Of a stretch of 64,000 nucleotides of DNA, positions 20,364 to 29,183 are shown piece after piece. The stretch lies in contig CANHGO010000006.1 in NCBI GenBank assembly GCA_947460975.1, positions 1 to 64,000 on the forward strand, given 5' to 3'. The notes under the pieces are model-generated. The model had not been told where the DNA came from, ran no database searches, and was given only the letters and a program-made list of their open reading frames with translations. Made by a program: the position numbers and the translations under genes. Positions within the stretch are counted from its first letter, which is position 1. Every line of letters starts with the position of its first letter. The stretch comes from Cytophagaceae bacterium (GTDB taxonomy: Bacteria > Bacteroidota > Bacteroidia > Cytophagales > Spirosomataceae).

Positions 20364-21413
20364 ATGACAAACTCGATTATAAAATCAGCTTTACTTTCTT
20401 ATGGAATGTCTGGACGTGTATTCCACGCCCCATTCATTGACCTACATCCAGGTTTTTCCCTAGCAGGCGCATGGGAAAGAACGAACAAAAATATTGAAAA
20501 GGATTATCCTGGAGTTAAATCCTATACAAGCATAGACGAAATTTTAACAGATCCCTCGATCGACTTAGTCGTGGTTAACACGCCCATTTACTCCCATTAC
20601 GAATATGCATTAGCTGCTTTAAATGCGGGCAAACACATCATTGTAGAAAAAGCGTTCACGACTAATTTACAAGAAGCATTAGCCTTAGATACATTAGCGA
20701 AATTAAAATCAAAACACATTTTTGTTTACCAAAACAGACGTTTAGATTCCGATTTTCTAACTGTAAAAAAAATAGTGGACGCGGGCGTAGTAGGTGAGCT
20801 GGTGGAAGTAGAGATCAGATACGATCGTTTTAATGGAGCTCAATCACCCAAATTACATAAAGAAATTCCCGGACCCGGTGCAGGAATTGTGAAAGATTTA
20901 GGACCTCACTTGATCGACCAGGCCATTTATTTATTTGGTAGTCCGGAAAAAGTATTCGCAGATTTACGAATGACCCGTCCTGAAACCCAAGTAGATGATT
21001 ATTTTGAAATATTATTCTATTACCCTAACCTGAGAGTGAGGCTTAGAGGGGGATATTATTTCAAAGAGCCTGTCCCATCGTTTCAATTGCATGGAAAAAA
21101 GGGAAGCTTTTTGAAAGTGAGAGCTGATAAACAAGAAACTGATTTATTGGCCGGTTTAAAGCCAAAGGGGGATGATTGGGGTACAGAAAATGAATCAGAT
21201 TTTGGAATATTACATGTAGATGGTCAGGAAAAAATCAGAGTTCCATCTGAAAAAGGCAACTTCATGTATTTCTATGAAAATGTATTTGACACCCTTCAAG
21301 GTCGAGCTGAACCATTTGTTTCAGCCATGCAAGGAGCTCAATGCATGCAGGTGATCGATGCTGTTTTCGAAAGTCATGAAGCGCAAAAAGTGATTCATTT
21401 AAATTCATTATAA
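20364..21413 (+). CDS. Gfo/Idh/MocA family oxidoreductase
   Basis: 349 aa; N-terminal Rossmann-like region and IIVEKAFTTNLQEA (EKP-like motif), GPGAGIVKDLGPHLIDQAIYLFG. Confidence 0.9.
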   Translation: MTNSIIKSALLSYGMSGRVFHAPFIDLHPGFSLAGAWERTNKNIEKDYPGVKSYTSIDEILTDPSIDLVVVNTPIYSHYEYALAALNAGKHIIVEKAFTTNLQEALALDTLAKLKSKHIFVYQNRRLDSDFLTVKKIVDAGVVGELVEVEIRYDRFNGAQSPKLHKEIPGPGAGIVKDLGPHLIDQAIYLFGSPEKVFADLRMTRPETQVDDYFEILFYYPNLRVRLRGGYYFKEPVPSFQLHGKKGSFLKVRADKQETDLLAGLKPKGDDWGTENESDFGILHVDGQEKIRVPSEKGNFMYFYENVFDTLQGRAEPFVSAMQGAQCMQVIDAVFESHEAQKVIHLNSL

Positions 21414-21419
21414 CTCAAA

Positions 21420-22055
21420 ATGGAAATTCCTTTGATGCTATTCACGCAATTTGAGCCTGAATTATCTAAAAAAATTCAGCAAGTTGGCGTAGTCAGAAAG
21501 TTTAAATCAGATGAATTCCTGATGAAGACTGGACAGTCGATTCGCTCCGCCGTTTTAGTGACCAAAGGAATTATCAAAGTATTTCGAGAGGATGATGAAG
21601 GAAATGAAATTTTCATGTACAACCTACATCCAGGAGAAGCCTGTGCCATTTCGATGACCTGCGCGGCCCGACAAATTGCTTCCCAAATCATGGCAAAAGC
21701 CTTAATTGACACAGAAGTGATTGCCATTCCCGCCGAGCTAATGGATGAATGGGGTTCTAAATATAAGTCATGGTATCAATTTGTATTAGAAACTTATCGG
21801 TCGAGGTTTGAGGAATTATTAGACACTTTAGATCAAATTGCCTTCAGAAATTTGGATGAACGATTACTTTGGTATTTGAAACAGCATCAAAAAAGCTTAA
21901 AAACGAATCTTTTAAAAGCCTCTTTCACAGAAATCGCCCATGAATTAAACTCATCCAGGGAGGTTATTTCAAGGCTAATTAAGAAACTAGCGGAGAAAGG
22001 CCATATCAAAATGCATAAAAACCAAATTGAAATTATCGATTTAAAAGGACTGTGA
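21420..22055 (+). CDS. Crp/Fnr family transcriptional regulator
   Basis: 211 aa; cNMP-binding-like N-terminus and C-terminal HTH (FTEIAHELNSSREVISRLIKKLAEKGHIKM). Confidence 0.92.
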   Translation: MEIPLMLFTQFEPELSKKIQQVGVVRKFKSDEFLMKTGQSIRSAVLVTKGIIKVFREDDEGNEIFMYNLHPGEACAISMTCAARQIASQIMAKALIDTEVIAIPAELMDEWGSKYKSWYQFVLETYRSRFEELLDTLDQIAFRNLDERLLWYLKQHQKSLKTNLLKASFTEIAHELNSSREVISRLIKKLAEKGHIKMHKNQIEIIDLKGL

Positions 22056-22114
22056 TAAAAGTCACCATTTAGAAGGAGAATTAGATCTAAATTTGTCCCA
22101 ACAAAAAAAGAAAT

Positions 22115-22936
22115 ATGGAGATTTTAGGCTACTTCGCCTCATTAATTATCGGATTATCCTTAGGCTTAATTGGCGGTGGTGGATCCATATTAACTGTCCC
22201 CGTTTTAGTCTATCTTTTCGGTGTAAATCCTATTTTAGCTACTGCCTATTCGTTATTTATCGTGGGCGCAAGTAGTTTGGTCGGCGCCTTCCCAAAATAC
22301 AAACAAGGTTTAGTCAATTTAAAGACGGCCCTTATTTTTGGAATTCCATCCATCGTATCCGTATTTGCTACCAGGAAATTCATTGTTCCACTCATTCCTA
22401 ATCAAGTTTTTGTCCTAGGTGATTTCTTGGTAACCAAGTCGATTTTAATGATGGTTTTATTTGCCATCCTAATGGTAGCAGCATCTATCTCGATGATACG
22501 TGGTAAATGCGAGCAATGTGAAAAAGAAAAGGATGAAAATTTCATAGTTGATGTACAAGTTTTTAATTATCCCATGATCCTTTTGGAAGGAGCAGTCGTT
22601 GGCATTTTAACTGGCTTAGTCGGCGCAGGAGGAGGTTTTCTCATCATTCCAGCCCTTGTGATGCTGTCAAAATTATCCATGAAGCAGGCCATTGGCACTT
22701 CTTTATTAATCATTGCCGCCAAATCATTAATTGGATTTACTGGTGATTTGGGTCATCAAATCATTGATTGGAAATTACTTTTAACGGTCACAGGATTAGC
22801 GATTGTAGGTATATTTATTGGGGATATCGTAAGTAAAAAAATAGACGGAAATAAGCTTAAAGTGGGATTTGGTTGGTTTGTTTTAATTATGGGAGTATTT
22901 ATCCTAGTCCAACAATTAGCCTTTCCTATCCAATAA
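22115..22936 (+). CDS. TauE/SafE family sulfite exporter-like permease
   Basis: 273 aa; GLSLGLIGGGGSILTVPVLVYLFG and GILTGLVGAGGGFLIIPALV internal repeats. Confidence 0.92.
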   Translation: MEILGYFASLIIGLSLGLIGGGGSILTVPVLVYLFGVNPILATAYSLFIVGASSLVGAFPKYKQGLVNLKTALIFGIPSIVSVFATRKFIVPLIPNQVFVLGDFLVTKSILMMVLFAILMVAASISMIRGKCEQCEKEKDENFIVDVQVFNYPMILLEGAVVGILTGLVGAGGGFLIIPALVMLSKLSMKQAIGTSLLIIAAKSLIGFTGDLGHQIIDWKLLLTVTGLAIVGIFIGDIVSKKIDGNKLKVGFGWFVLIMGVFILVQQLAFPIQ

Positions 22937-22953
22937 TTTAAAAATAAAAAGCC

Positions 22954-24372
22954 ATGAAAGTAGAGCAAATTTACACGGGATGTTTAGCGCAGGGAGCTTA
23001 TTACATCGAGAATAACGGAGAAGCGGCCATTATAGATCCACTTCGTGAGGTACAACCCTATATTGAAAAAGCAAAAAGAAATAATGCTAAAATCAAGTAC
23101 GTATTTGAAACTCATTTTCATGCAGATTTTGTTTCAGGTCATTTAGATTTGTCGGCAAAGACAGGGGCGCCAATCGTTTATGGTCCCAATGCCCAATGTG
23201 GATTTGATTGTATTTCTGCCACAGACGGTCAAGAATTTCCCTTAGGTGATGCCAAAATTCGTGTCATTCACACTCCGGGCCATACGATGGAATCGACTTG
23301 TTTTTTATTGATCGATCAAGCAGGAAAAGCTACCAGTTTGTTTTCGGGAGACACCTTGTTTATTGGCGATGTAGGCCGACCCGATTTAGCTCAAAAAGTA
23401 TCCGCTGATTTAACTGAAGATATGTTGGCCGGTTTTTTATACGATTCTCTTCAAAACAAAATCATGCCTTTAGCGGATGATATCACCGTATATCCAGCGC
23501 ATGGAGCGGGTTCTGCTTGTGGTAAAAATATGAGTAAAGAGACTACGGATACCTTAGGAAATCAGAAAAAGACCAACTATGCTTTAAATCCTGCTCTTAG
23601 CCGAGAACAATTTAAAAAAGAGGTGTTAACGGGTTTGGTGGCACCTCCTGCATATTTCCCATTAAATGTGTTGATGAATATTCAAGGATACGATTCGATT
23701 GACAAGGTTTTAGAGCGAGGCCAACATGCCCTTTCTCCAGCAGCATTTGAAGCGGCGGCCAATGAAACATCGGCTTTGATTTTAGATACCCGAAATGTAC
23801 AAACGTTTGCAGCCGGTTTCGTACCTAATTCAATTAACATTGCCATTGACGGTTCTTTTGCACCCTGGGTAGGCGCCATGATTCCAGATATCAAGCAAGA
23901 AATATTATTAGTCACTGATGAAGGCCGTGAAGAAGAAGTCATAACCCGATTGGCCCGAGTAGGATATGATTTTACCATTGGTTATTTAAAAGGGGGCATA
24001 TCAGCTTGGAAAGATTCAGGAAAGGAAATAGATCAAATCGAATCCATCTCTGTGGAGGAGACTTTGAATCGAGCCAAATTGGGTGAAGGTGAAATCATTG
24101 ATGTAAGAAAAAATAGCGAATACCTTTCTGAGCATATTGTTGACGTGGAAAATGCCCCCTTAGATTTCATTAATGACAGTATGCTTAAAATCAAGAAGGA
24201 TAAAACATATTTTGTGCATTGCGCCAGTGGCTATAGATCGATGATATTTATTTCGACTTTAAGAGCAAGGGGCTACGAGAATTTAATCGACGTGCAAGGC
24301 GGATTTAAGGCCATTAAAGAATCAGAGAAATTCAAATTGTCGGAATATGTTTGTCCAACGACATTGTTGTAG
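22954..24372 (+). CDS. Persulfide dioxygenase-type MBL-fold hydrolase with two rhodanese domains (CstB-like architecture)
   Basis: 472 aa; THFHADFVSGHLDL, HTPGHTMESTCF, FSGDTLFIGDVGRPDL; first rhodanese lacks the Cys loop (LVTDEGREEE), second has HCASGYRSM. Confidence 0.9.
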   Translation: MKVEQIYTGCLAQGAYYIENNGEAAIIDPLREVQPYIEKAKRNNAKIKYVFETHFHADFVSGHLDLSAKTGAPIVYGPNAQCGFDCISATDGQEFPLGDAKIRVIHTPGHTMESTCFLLIDQAGKATSLFSGDTLFIGDVGRPDLAQKVSADLTEDMLAGFLYDSLQNKIMPLADDITVYPAHGAGSACGKNMSKETTDTLGNQKKTNYALNPALSREQFKKEVLTGLVAPPAYFPLNVLMNIQGYDSIDKVLERGQHALSPAAFEAAANETSALILDTRNVQTFAAGFVPNSINIAIDGSFAPWVGAMIPDIKQEILLVTDEGREEEVITRLARVGYDFTIGYLKGGISAWKDSGKEIDQIESISVEETLNRAKLGEGEIIDVRKNSEYLSEHIVDVENAPLDFINDSMLKIKKDKTYFVHCASGYRSMIFISTLRARGYENLIDVQGGFKAIKESEKFKLSEYVCPTTLL

Positions 24373-24432
24373 ATCTTTAAACGTGTAAACTTTCAATAAA
24401 GGAACATTAATTTTTCAAATAAATAACAAGCT

Positions 24433-24684
24433 ATGCTCGCTAACATCACACAAAATTGGGGATTTATGCGCGTGATTCGCCTGGCTTTAGGCGTTTATGC
24501 CATGATCGAAGCGGTAAAGGCGCATGAATTATTGATGGGCATGTTAGGCCTTTTAATAGCAGGCATGGCCCTATTTAATATGGGCTGTGGCACACAAGGC
24601 TGTGGCGTTCCAATCGTAAAAAACACAAAAACCAAAGACCAAAATCAGGATGAAGTGGAATATGAAGAAGTTCATTCAAAATAG
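24433..24684 (+). CDS. Small membrane protein with CGTQGCG motif (YgaP/DUF2892-like)
   Basis: 83 aa; two hydrophobic segments, MALFNMGCGTQGCGVP. Confidence 0.7.
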   Translation: MLANITQNWGFMRVIRLALGVYAMIEAVKAHELLMGMLGLLIAGMALFNMGCGTQGCGVPIVKNTKTKDQNQDEVEYEEVHSK

Positions 24685-24877
24685 TTTCTGGGAAATTCTT
24701 GGCGGATTTTTTGGGGGCTTAATAGGCTATTTTTACTGGCGAGACATTGGTTGCTCAACAGGCACCTGTCCCATTACGAGTAAACCTTTGAATAGTATAC
24801 TGTATTTTGCCTTTTTAGGGTATCTATTTGTGAATATTGTTTCCCAATGGCGAACGCAAAAAAAATCATTTAAATAA
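24662..24877 (+). CDS. Small membrane protein, DUF6132-like
   Basis: ORF 24650-24877; likely start ATG 24662 (MKKFIQNSFWEILGGFFGGLIGYFYWRDIGCSTGTCPITSKP); overlaps the end of the preceding gene. Confidence 0.7.
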   Translation: MKKFIQNSFWEILGGFFGGLIGYFYWRDIGCSTGTCPITSKPLNSILYFAFLGYLFVNIVSQWRTQKKSFK

Positions 24878-24892
24878 ATTAAATTTACTTTT

Positions 24893-24941
24893 TACCTGTT
24901 ACTTGATACCTATTACCTAATACTTTTTACCTATTACCTAA
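24893..24941 (+). repeat. In-phase degenerate heptanucleotide array TACCTAW, 7 units
   Basis: TACCTGT TACTTGA TACCTAT TACCTAA TACTTTT TACCTAT TACCTAA, directly read. Confidence 0.8.
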
Positions 24942-24958
24942 TTTTAACTTACCTAATA

Positions 24959-25522
24959 ATGATCGAAACATTAACTCAGCCGTGGCCTTGGTATGTGGCA
25001 GGAGCAATCATCGGACTTATAGTCCCTACCCTATTAATTTTAGGCAATAAGCATTTTGGAATTTCGGCCAATTTGAGGCATATGTGTGCGGCATGTTTTC
25101 CAAGTAACATCCCATTTTTCAACTATGATTGGAAGAAAGAATCTTGGAATTTATTTTTCATCGGTGGTATTTTAGTTGGCGGTATCATTTCCACCCAGTA
25201 CCTAAGCTCTCCTGATCCCGTCATTATTCATCCTGATTTAGCTAAGGATTTAACTCAATTCGGGATTACTGATTTTTCTGGTTTAGTACCTGTTCAATTA
25301 TTTTCTTTTGACCAACTATTCACACTTCGCGGATTAATCATGATGGTTGGCGGGGGATTTCTAGTCGGATTTGGCACTCGATATGCTGGAGGATGTACCT
25401 CAGGACATGCCATTATGGGCCTCAGTGACTTACAGTGGCCATCATTAGTGGCGACGATCAGTTTTATGATCGGCGGTTTTTTGATGACTAATTTGATTTT
25501 ACCTTATATTTTAGCCTTATAA
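24959..25522 (+). CDS. YeeE/YedE family thiosulfate/sulfur transporter, first half
   Basis: 187 aa; GFGTRYAGGCTSGHAIMGLSDLQWPSLVATISFMIGG. Confidence 0.92.
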   Translation: MIETLTQPWPWYVAGAIIGLIVPTLLILGNKHFGISANLRHMCAACFPSNIPFFNYDWKKESWNLFFIGGILVGGIISTQYLSSPDPVIIHPDLAKDLTQFGITDFSGLVPVQLFSFDQLFTLRGLIMMVGGGFLVGFGTRYAGGCTSGHAIMGLSDLQWPSLVATISFMIGGFLMTNLILPYILAL

Positions 25523-25524
25523 AG

Positions 25525-26022
25525 ATGAAAACGAAACAAGAAGAAACGGATTTTGAAGTACGTTCGCTAGACACCATGTGTGTCAATGAGTCTGAATTGG
25601 TTCATCCTTGGTGGTATAATTTCAAATACGCAGCAGTGGGAGTGATTTTTGGTATTGTGTTTATCAAAGCTGAGATTATTTCTTGGTTTAGAATTCAGGA
25701 AATGTTTAAACTCCAAAGTTTCCACATGTATGGCGTAATTGGAACGGCCGTGGTGGTAGGAGCGATTTCAGTATTTTTAATCAAAAAACTGAAGATTAAA
25801 ACAGTTCACGGAGAAGAAATCACCTTTACAAATAAGAAATTCAATAAAGGCCAAATATACGGCGGATTGATATTCGGTCTAGGTTGGGCCATTACTGGCG
25901 CATGCCCAGGACCTTTATTTGCCCAATTAGGATCTGGTTCCCTTGCTGTAATCGTTGTCATAGCAAGCGCCATGTCCGGAACTTGGATCTATGGTAAATT
26001 CAGGGAGCAGTTACCCCATTAA
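25525..26022 (+). CDS. YeeE/YedE-like (DUF6691) transporter, second half
   Basis: 165 aa; GLIFGLGWAITGACPGPLFAQLGSG; starts 2 bp after the preceding ORF ends. Confidence 0.9.
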   Translation: MKTKQEETDFEVRSLDTMCVNESELVHPWWYNFKYAAVGVIFGIVFIKAEIISWFRIQEMFKLQSFHMYGVIGTAVVVGAISVFLIKKLKIKTVHGEEITFTNKKFNKGQIYGGLIFGLGWAITGACPGPLFAQLGSGSLAVIVVIASAMSGTWIYGKFREQLPH

Positions 26023-26110
26023 GGAAAAGTAGCAGAAAAAATAAAATGCGCTAAATGCATGTCATTTTATCCATATGCAATTCGGATAAATGGAATAGGT
26101 ACGTTATCTT

Positions 26111-27139
26111 TTAATTTTTAGAATACCAATCTTTGATCGGCTTATAGGGTCCAAATTTATGTTGCTCCTCTGAAAATGGGTCTACATAAGGTCCAAAAGG
26201 ATGATCAAATGGTTTTTTGGCAATTTTAGGCCAATCCATAGACAAATCTTTGCTCGGCCTAGGCATCGAATTTACATAAGCCGCCACATCCCAAGCTTCC
26301 TCATCCGTCAATACTGGCTTTTCATACGTTGTGCCTTGCGGCATATTGTATTTAACATACCCAGCAAAATTCGAAATTCGAAATAAACCCGCCCCATGGT
26401 TATAGCTATTTTTACCCCATAGAGGTGGATAGGTATAGGATTTGCCATTTTCGGCCAATAAGCCTCCCCCATCTGCTTGATGACAAGACTGACATTTGGC
26501 CACATAAACCTCCAAACCCTTTGAGGGATCGCAGGCCCTTTTCATTCCTTTCATCTTAAATATGCCAGAGCCCCTTGGAATTTTATCTTTCTCCACGTCC
26601 TTTCCAAGCCAGTTGATGTAAGCCAAAATCGCACGCATCTCTCTGCCCGTAGAATCTAAGGCCTTCCCATTTAAACTCCGTTGAAAGCAGTCATTGACAC
26701 GTTTAATTTGATTTTCCACGGTGCCCGAACGAGCACGGAATTTTGGATAGGTCGATTGCACAGCAAAATAATTATTTCCCCAAGGTTGGGTTCCCGCATT
26801 CAAATGGCAATTCTGACAATTCATCCCATTGGACATTTGCAAAACCGATCCCTTAGGACCTAAATATTCGGAAGTATGCGCAATTAATTCTCGGCCATAC
26901 TGCACTAAATCTCTCTCACTTGAATCCAAATAGATCATGCGCCAATCAGAAGGTGCTGTCCAAACATGATTGAAATTTGTATCTGGGGCCACATAAACAT
27001 GGCTAGAATCAGGTGATTTTGAGGATCCAATCGACGACTGGCGAAATACGATGATTCCTAATGCCATGAATAATAACAATAGCGCCCCATATAAAAATGT
27101 GGATAATCGTTGGAACCGTTTTTGATTAGGAAAACTCAC
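26111..27139 (-). CDS. Diheme cytochrome c, TsdA-like thiosulfate dehydrogenase candidate
   Basis: 342 aa; N-terminal TM; two CxxCH sites (MNCQNCHLNAG, KCQSCHQADGGG). Confidence 0.8.
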   Translation of the reverse strand: MSFPNQKRFQRLSTFLYGALLLLFMALGIIVFRQSSIGSSKSPDSSHVYVAPDTNFNHVWTAPSDWRMIYLDSSERDLVQYGRELIAHTSEYLGPKGSVLQMSNGMNCQNCHLNAGTQPWGNNYFAVQSTYPKFRARSGTVENQIKRVNDCFQRSLNGKALDSTGREMRAILAYINWLGKDVEKDKIPRGSGIFKMKGMKRACDPSKGLEVYVAKCQSCHQADGGGLLAENGKSYTYPPLWGKNSYNHGAGLFRISNFAGYVKYNMPQGTTYEKPVLTDEEAWDVAAYVNSMPRPSKDLSMDWPKIAKKPFDHPFGPYVDPFSEEQHKFGPYKPIKDWYSKN

Positions 27140-27145
27140 AGCTAA

Positions 27146-27553
27146 TTAATATTTCAAATAGGACCAACCTTCTTCTTGCTTAATGATTACTTCTGAAACA
27201 CCTGAGGGAACAAATCCCGATTGTGGCAAAATGGTAGCCTTATCTATTTTCCGCTCCCGAATGGTATTTTCACAAGCCACAAACTTAACCCCCATAGCGG
27301 CTAATTCAGCAATTTTAGCTTGTTGGGTTGTCTTGGAAGCAATTAATAAACCAATACCAGAACCATGAGCCACCACTTCAATTTGAGTGTTATTACCTAA
27401 GGCGGTCTGCATATTCGCAATATTTCGCATGACACCATGCCAAACTGTGGTATCAGCCGTATTAATTTGCATTACTACTTTATGTGTTTTTTGTGCGAAG
27501 GCCGAAGCAGAAATAAATAGGCCAATGATTGAAGTTAAAATTAGTTTTTTCAT
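27146..27553 (-). CDS. DsrE/DsrF-like secreted protein
   Basis: ORF 27146-27598; likely start at 27553 (MKKLILTSIIGLFISASAFAQ); DsrE-like VVAHGSGIGLL...MGVKFVACENTIRERKI. Confidence 0.82.
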   Translation of the reverse strand: MKKLILTSIIGLFISASAFAQKTHKVVMQINTADTTVWHGVMRNIANMQTALGNNTQIEVVAHGSGIGLLIASKTTQQAKIAELAAMGVKFVACENTIRERKIDKATILPQSGFVPSGVSEVIIKQEEGWSYLKY

Positions 27554-27817
27554 CGAATGATTTTTTTTAAAACTAACATTTTTAAATAATGAAAGCAAAT
27601 TGGCCTAAGCGAATGTGCACGAATGAATTTCAATGCGAAACTGCTCTCATTGATTTATTAAAATTAACCAAAGAGTGATTAAAACTTAGGCTAATATGCC
27701 TGCCAACTGCCTAGACGATTGAATAAATTATATGGCGATCACGTGCATGACGTTGCGGACAAATGTCACGAATTCCAATTTTCCAACTCTGTAGATTTGC
27801 ATATAAATAAAACAAAA

Positions 27818-28120
27818 ATGATCGCATTGATAAAAAGTTTATTGGGTTTGGGTGAAAAAGTAAATGTTAATGAACTTATAGCCAATGGCGCTATCGTTCT
27901 TGATGTTCGATCTCCAGCAGAATTTAAAGATGGACACATCAAAGGAGCACTTAATTTTCCATTGCAAAATTTAACCTCACAAATGAACAAATTAAAGAAA
28001 GAACAAGTTATTGTAACTTGTTGCCGTTCAGGAAGCCGAAGTGGAATGGCTAAGCGCATGTTAAAGTCCAATGGATTTCTTCAAGTGCATAATGGAGGCC
28101 CTTGGACAAATTTAAAGTAA
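27818..28120 (+). CDS. Single-domain rhodanese
   Basis: ORF 27719-28120, likely start 27818; VLDVRSPAEFKDGHIKGALNFPL and TCCRSGSRSGMA. Confidence 0.9.
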   Translation: MIALIKSLLGLGEKVNVNELIANGAIVLDVRSPAEFKDGHIKGALNFPLQNLTSQMNKLKKEQVIVTCCRSGSRSGMAKRMLKSNGFLQVHNGGPWTNLK

Positions 28121-28138
28121 AATATAAAGACACAGAAA

Positions 28139-28435
28139 ATGAGCAAATTCAGCGAACTTTTAAAAACGCCAGAACCCGTTTTAGTTGATTTTTCAGCGGA
28201 ATGGTGCGGCCCTTGTAAACAATTAAAGCCAATTTTAGAGCAATTGAAGTCTAAAATAGGTGATTCCGCTAAAATCATTAAAATCGACGTAGATAAAAAC
28301 AAATCATTATCGGTACAATTTCAAATCAGATCCGTCCCGACGTTGATTTTATTCAAAGATGGGAAGTCTGTTTGGCGCCAGTCGGGGGTTGTTCCCGCCA
28401 ATACCTTAGAAGGCATCATCAAACAATATGTGTAA
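28139..28435 (+). CDS. trxA: Thioredoxin
   Basis: 98 aa; VDFSAEWCGPCKQLKPILEQL, RSVPTLILFKDG. Confidence 0.95.
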   Translation: MSKFSELLKTPEPVLVDFSAEWCGPCKQLKPILEQLKSKIGDSAKIIKIDVDKNKSLSVQFQIRSVPTLILFKDGKSVWRQSGVVPANTLEGIIKQYV

Positions 28436-28553
28436 ACATTGACGCCAATAGTCAATTGGCTTTATCCTATTTCCTTGACTTAAAATAGGTTGATTCTTAG
28501 ATTAATAATAATCCTTTAAAAAACTAAAGGACGGTGTAAACCCGTCCCCTTAT

Positions 28554-28598
28554 TACCTAATACCTATTAATTTTTACCTAATACCTACTTTTACCTAT
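28554..28598 (+). repeat. Second degenerate TACCTAW heptad array, adjoining msrB stop codon
   Basis: TACCTAA TACCTAT TAATTTT TACCTAA TACCTAC TTT TACCTAT. Confidence 0.75.
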
Positions 28599-29080
28599 TT
28601 TTTCACCGGCTCAAAGCCAATCGAAACCGAATTCACGCAATAACGTAAACCAGTCTCCGTGGGACCGTCATCAAAAACGTGACCCAAATGTCCCCCACAT
28701 TTTCCACAGGTAATCTCCACTCGGCGCATGCCCAACGTATTATCTACGGTTTCTTTGATGACACCGGCTTTTAATTCTTTGTCGAAGGAAGGCCAACCGC
28801 AATGCGAGTCGAACTTAGAATTTGAACTAAAAAGTGGAGCACCACAGCCTTTACATGTGTACACCCCTTTTTCATTATGCATTAAAAACTTGCCCGTATA
28901 AGGTCGTTCTGTGCCTTTTTGACGTAAAATATAATACTCTTCTTCACTTAATTTAGCTTTCCACTCAGCTTCTGTTTTAGGCAAATTTTCCATTTTATTC
29001 GTTTCCATTTTTTTTTGTCCACAAGCCTGAAAGCTTATGAATACCAGCACAAATAATATATTTGACAAAATAGTTTTCAT
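28595..29080 (-). CDS. msrB: Peptide-methionine (R)-S-oxide reductase, lipoprotein
   Basis: ORF 28595-29179; likely start 29080 with lipobox-like FISFQACGQ; YTCKGCGAPLF, HCGWPSF, ITCGKCGGHLGHVFDDGP, RYCVNSVS. Confidence 0.95.
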   Translation of the reverse strand: MKTILSNILFVLVFISFQACGQKKMETNKMENLPKTEAEWKAKLSEEEYYILRQKGTERPYTGKFLMHNEKGVYTCKGCGAPLFSSNSKFDSHCGWPSFDKELKAGVIKETVDNTLGMRRVEITCGKCGGHLGHVFDDGPTETGLRYCVNSVSIGFEPVKK

Positions 29081-29183
29081 CTTTATTTTTGTTTGAGTCT
29101 TAAACGCAAATATAACCGAAATTGTTTCCACAATGAATACCATTAGACCTAATCTATCATTTTTTTCATTTGCTCCCAACCCA

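Noticed and set aside
22093-22275. 60-aa ORF overlapping the start of the TauE gene
   Set aside because: Alternative frame of the TauE start region; no conserved features.
26066-26090. Inverted repeat TTTATCC...GGATAAA between convergent yedE and cytochrome genes
   Set aside because: Short AT-rich arms, no clear T tract; not convincing as terminator or operator.
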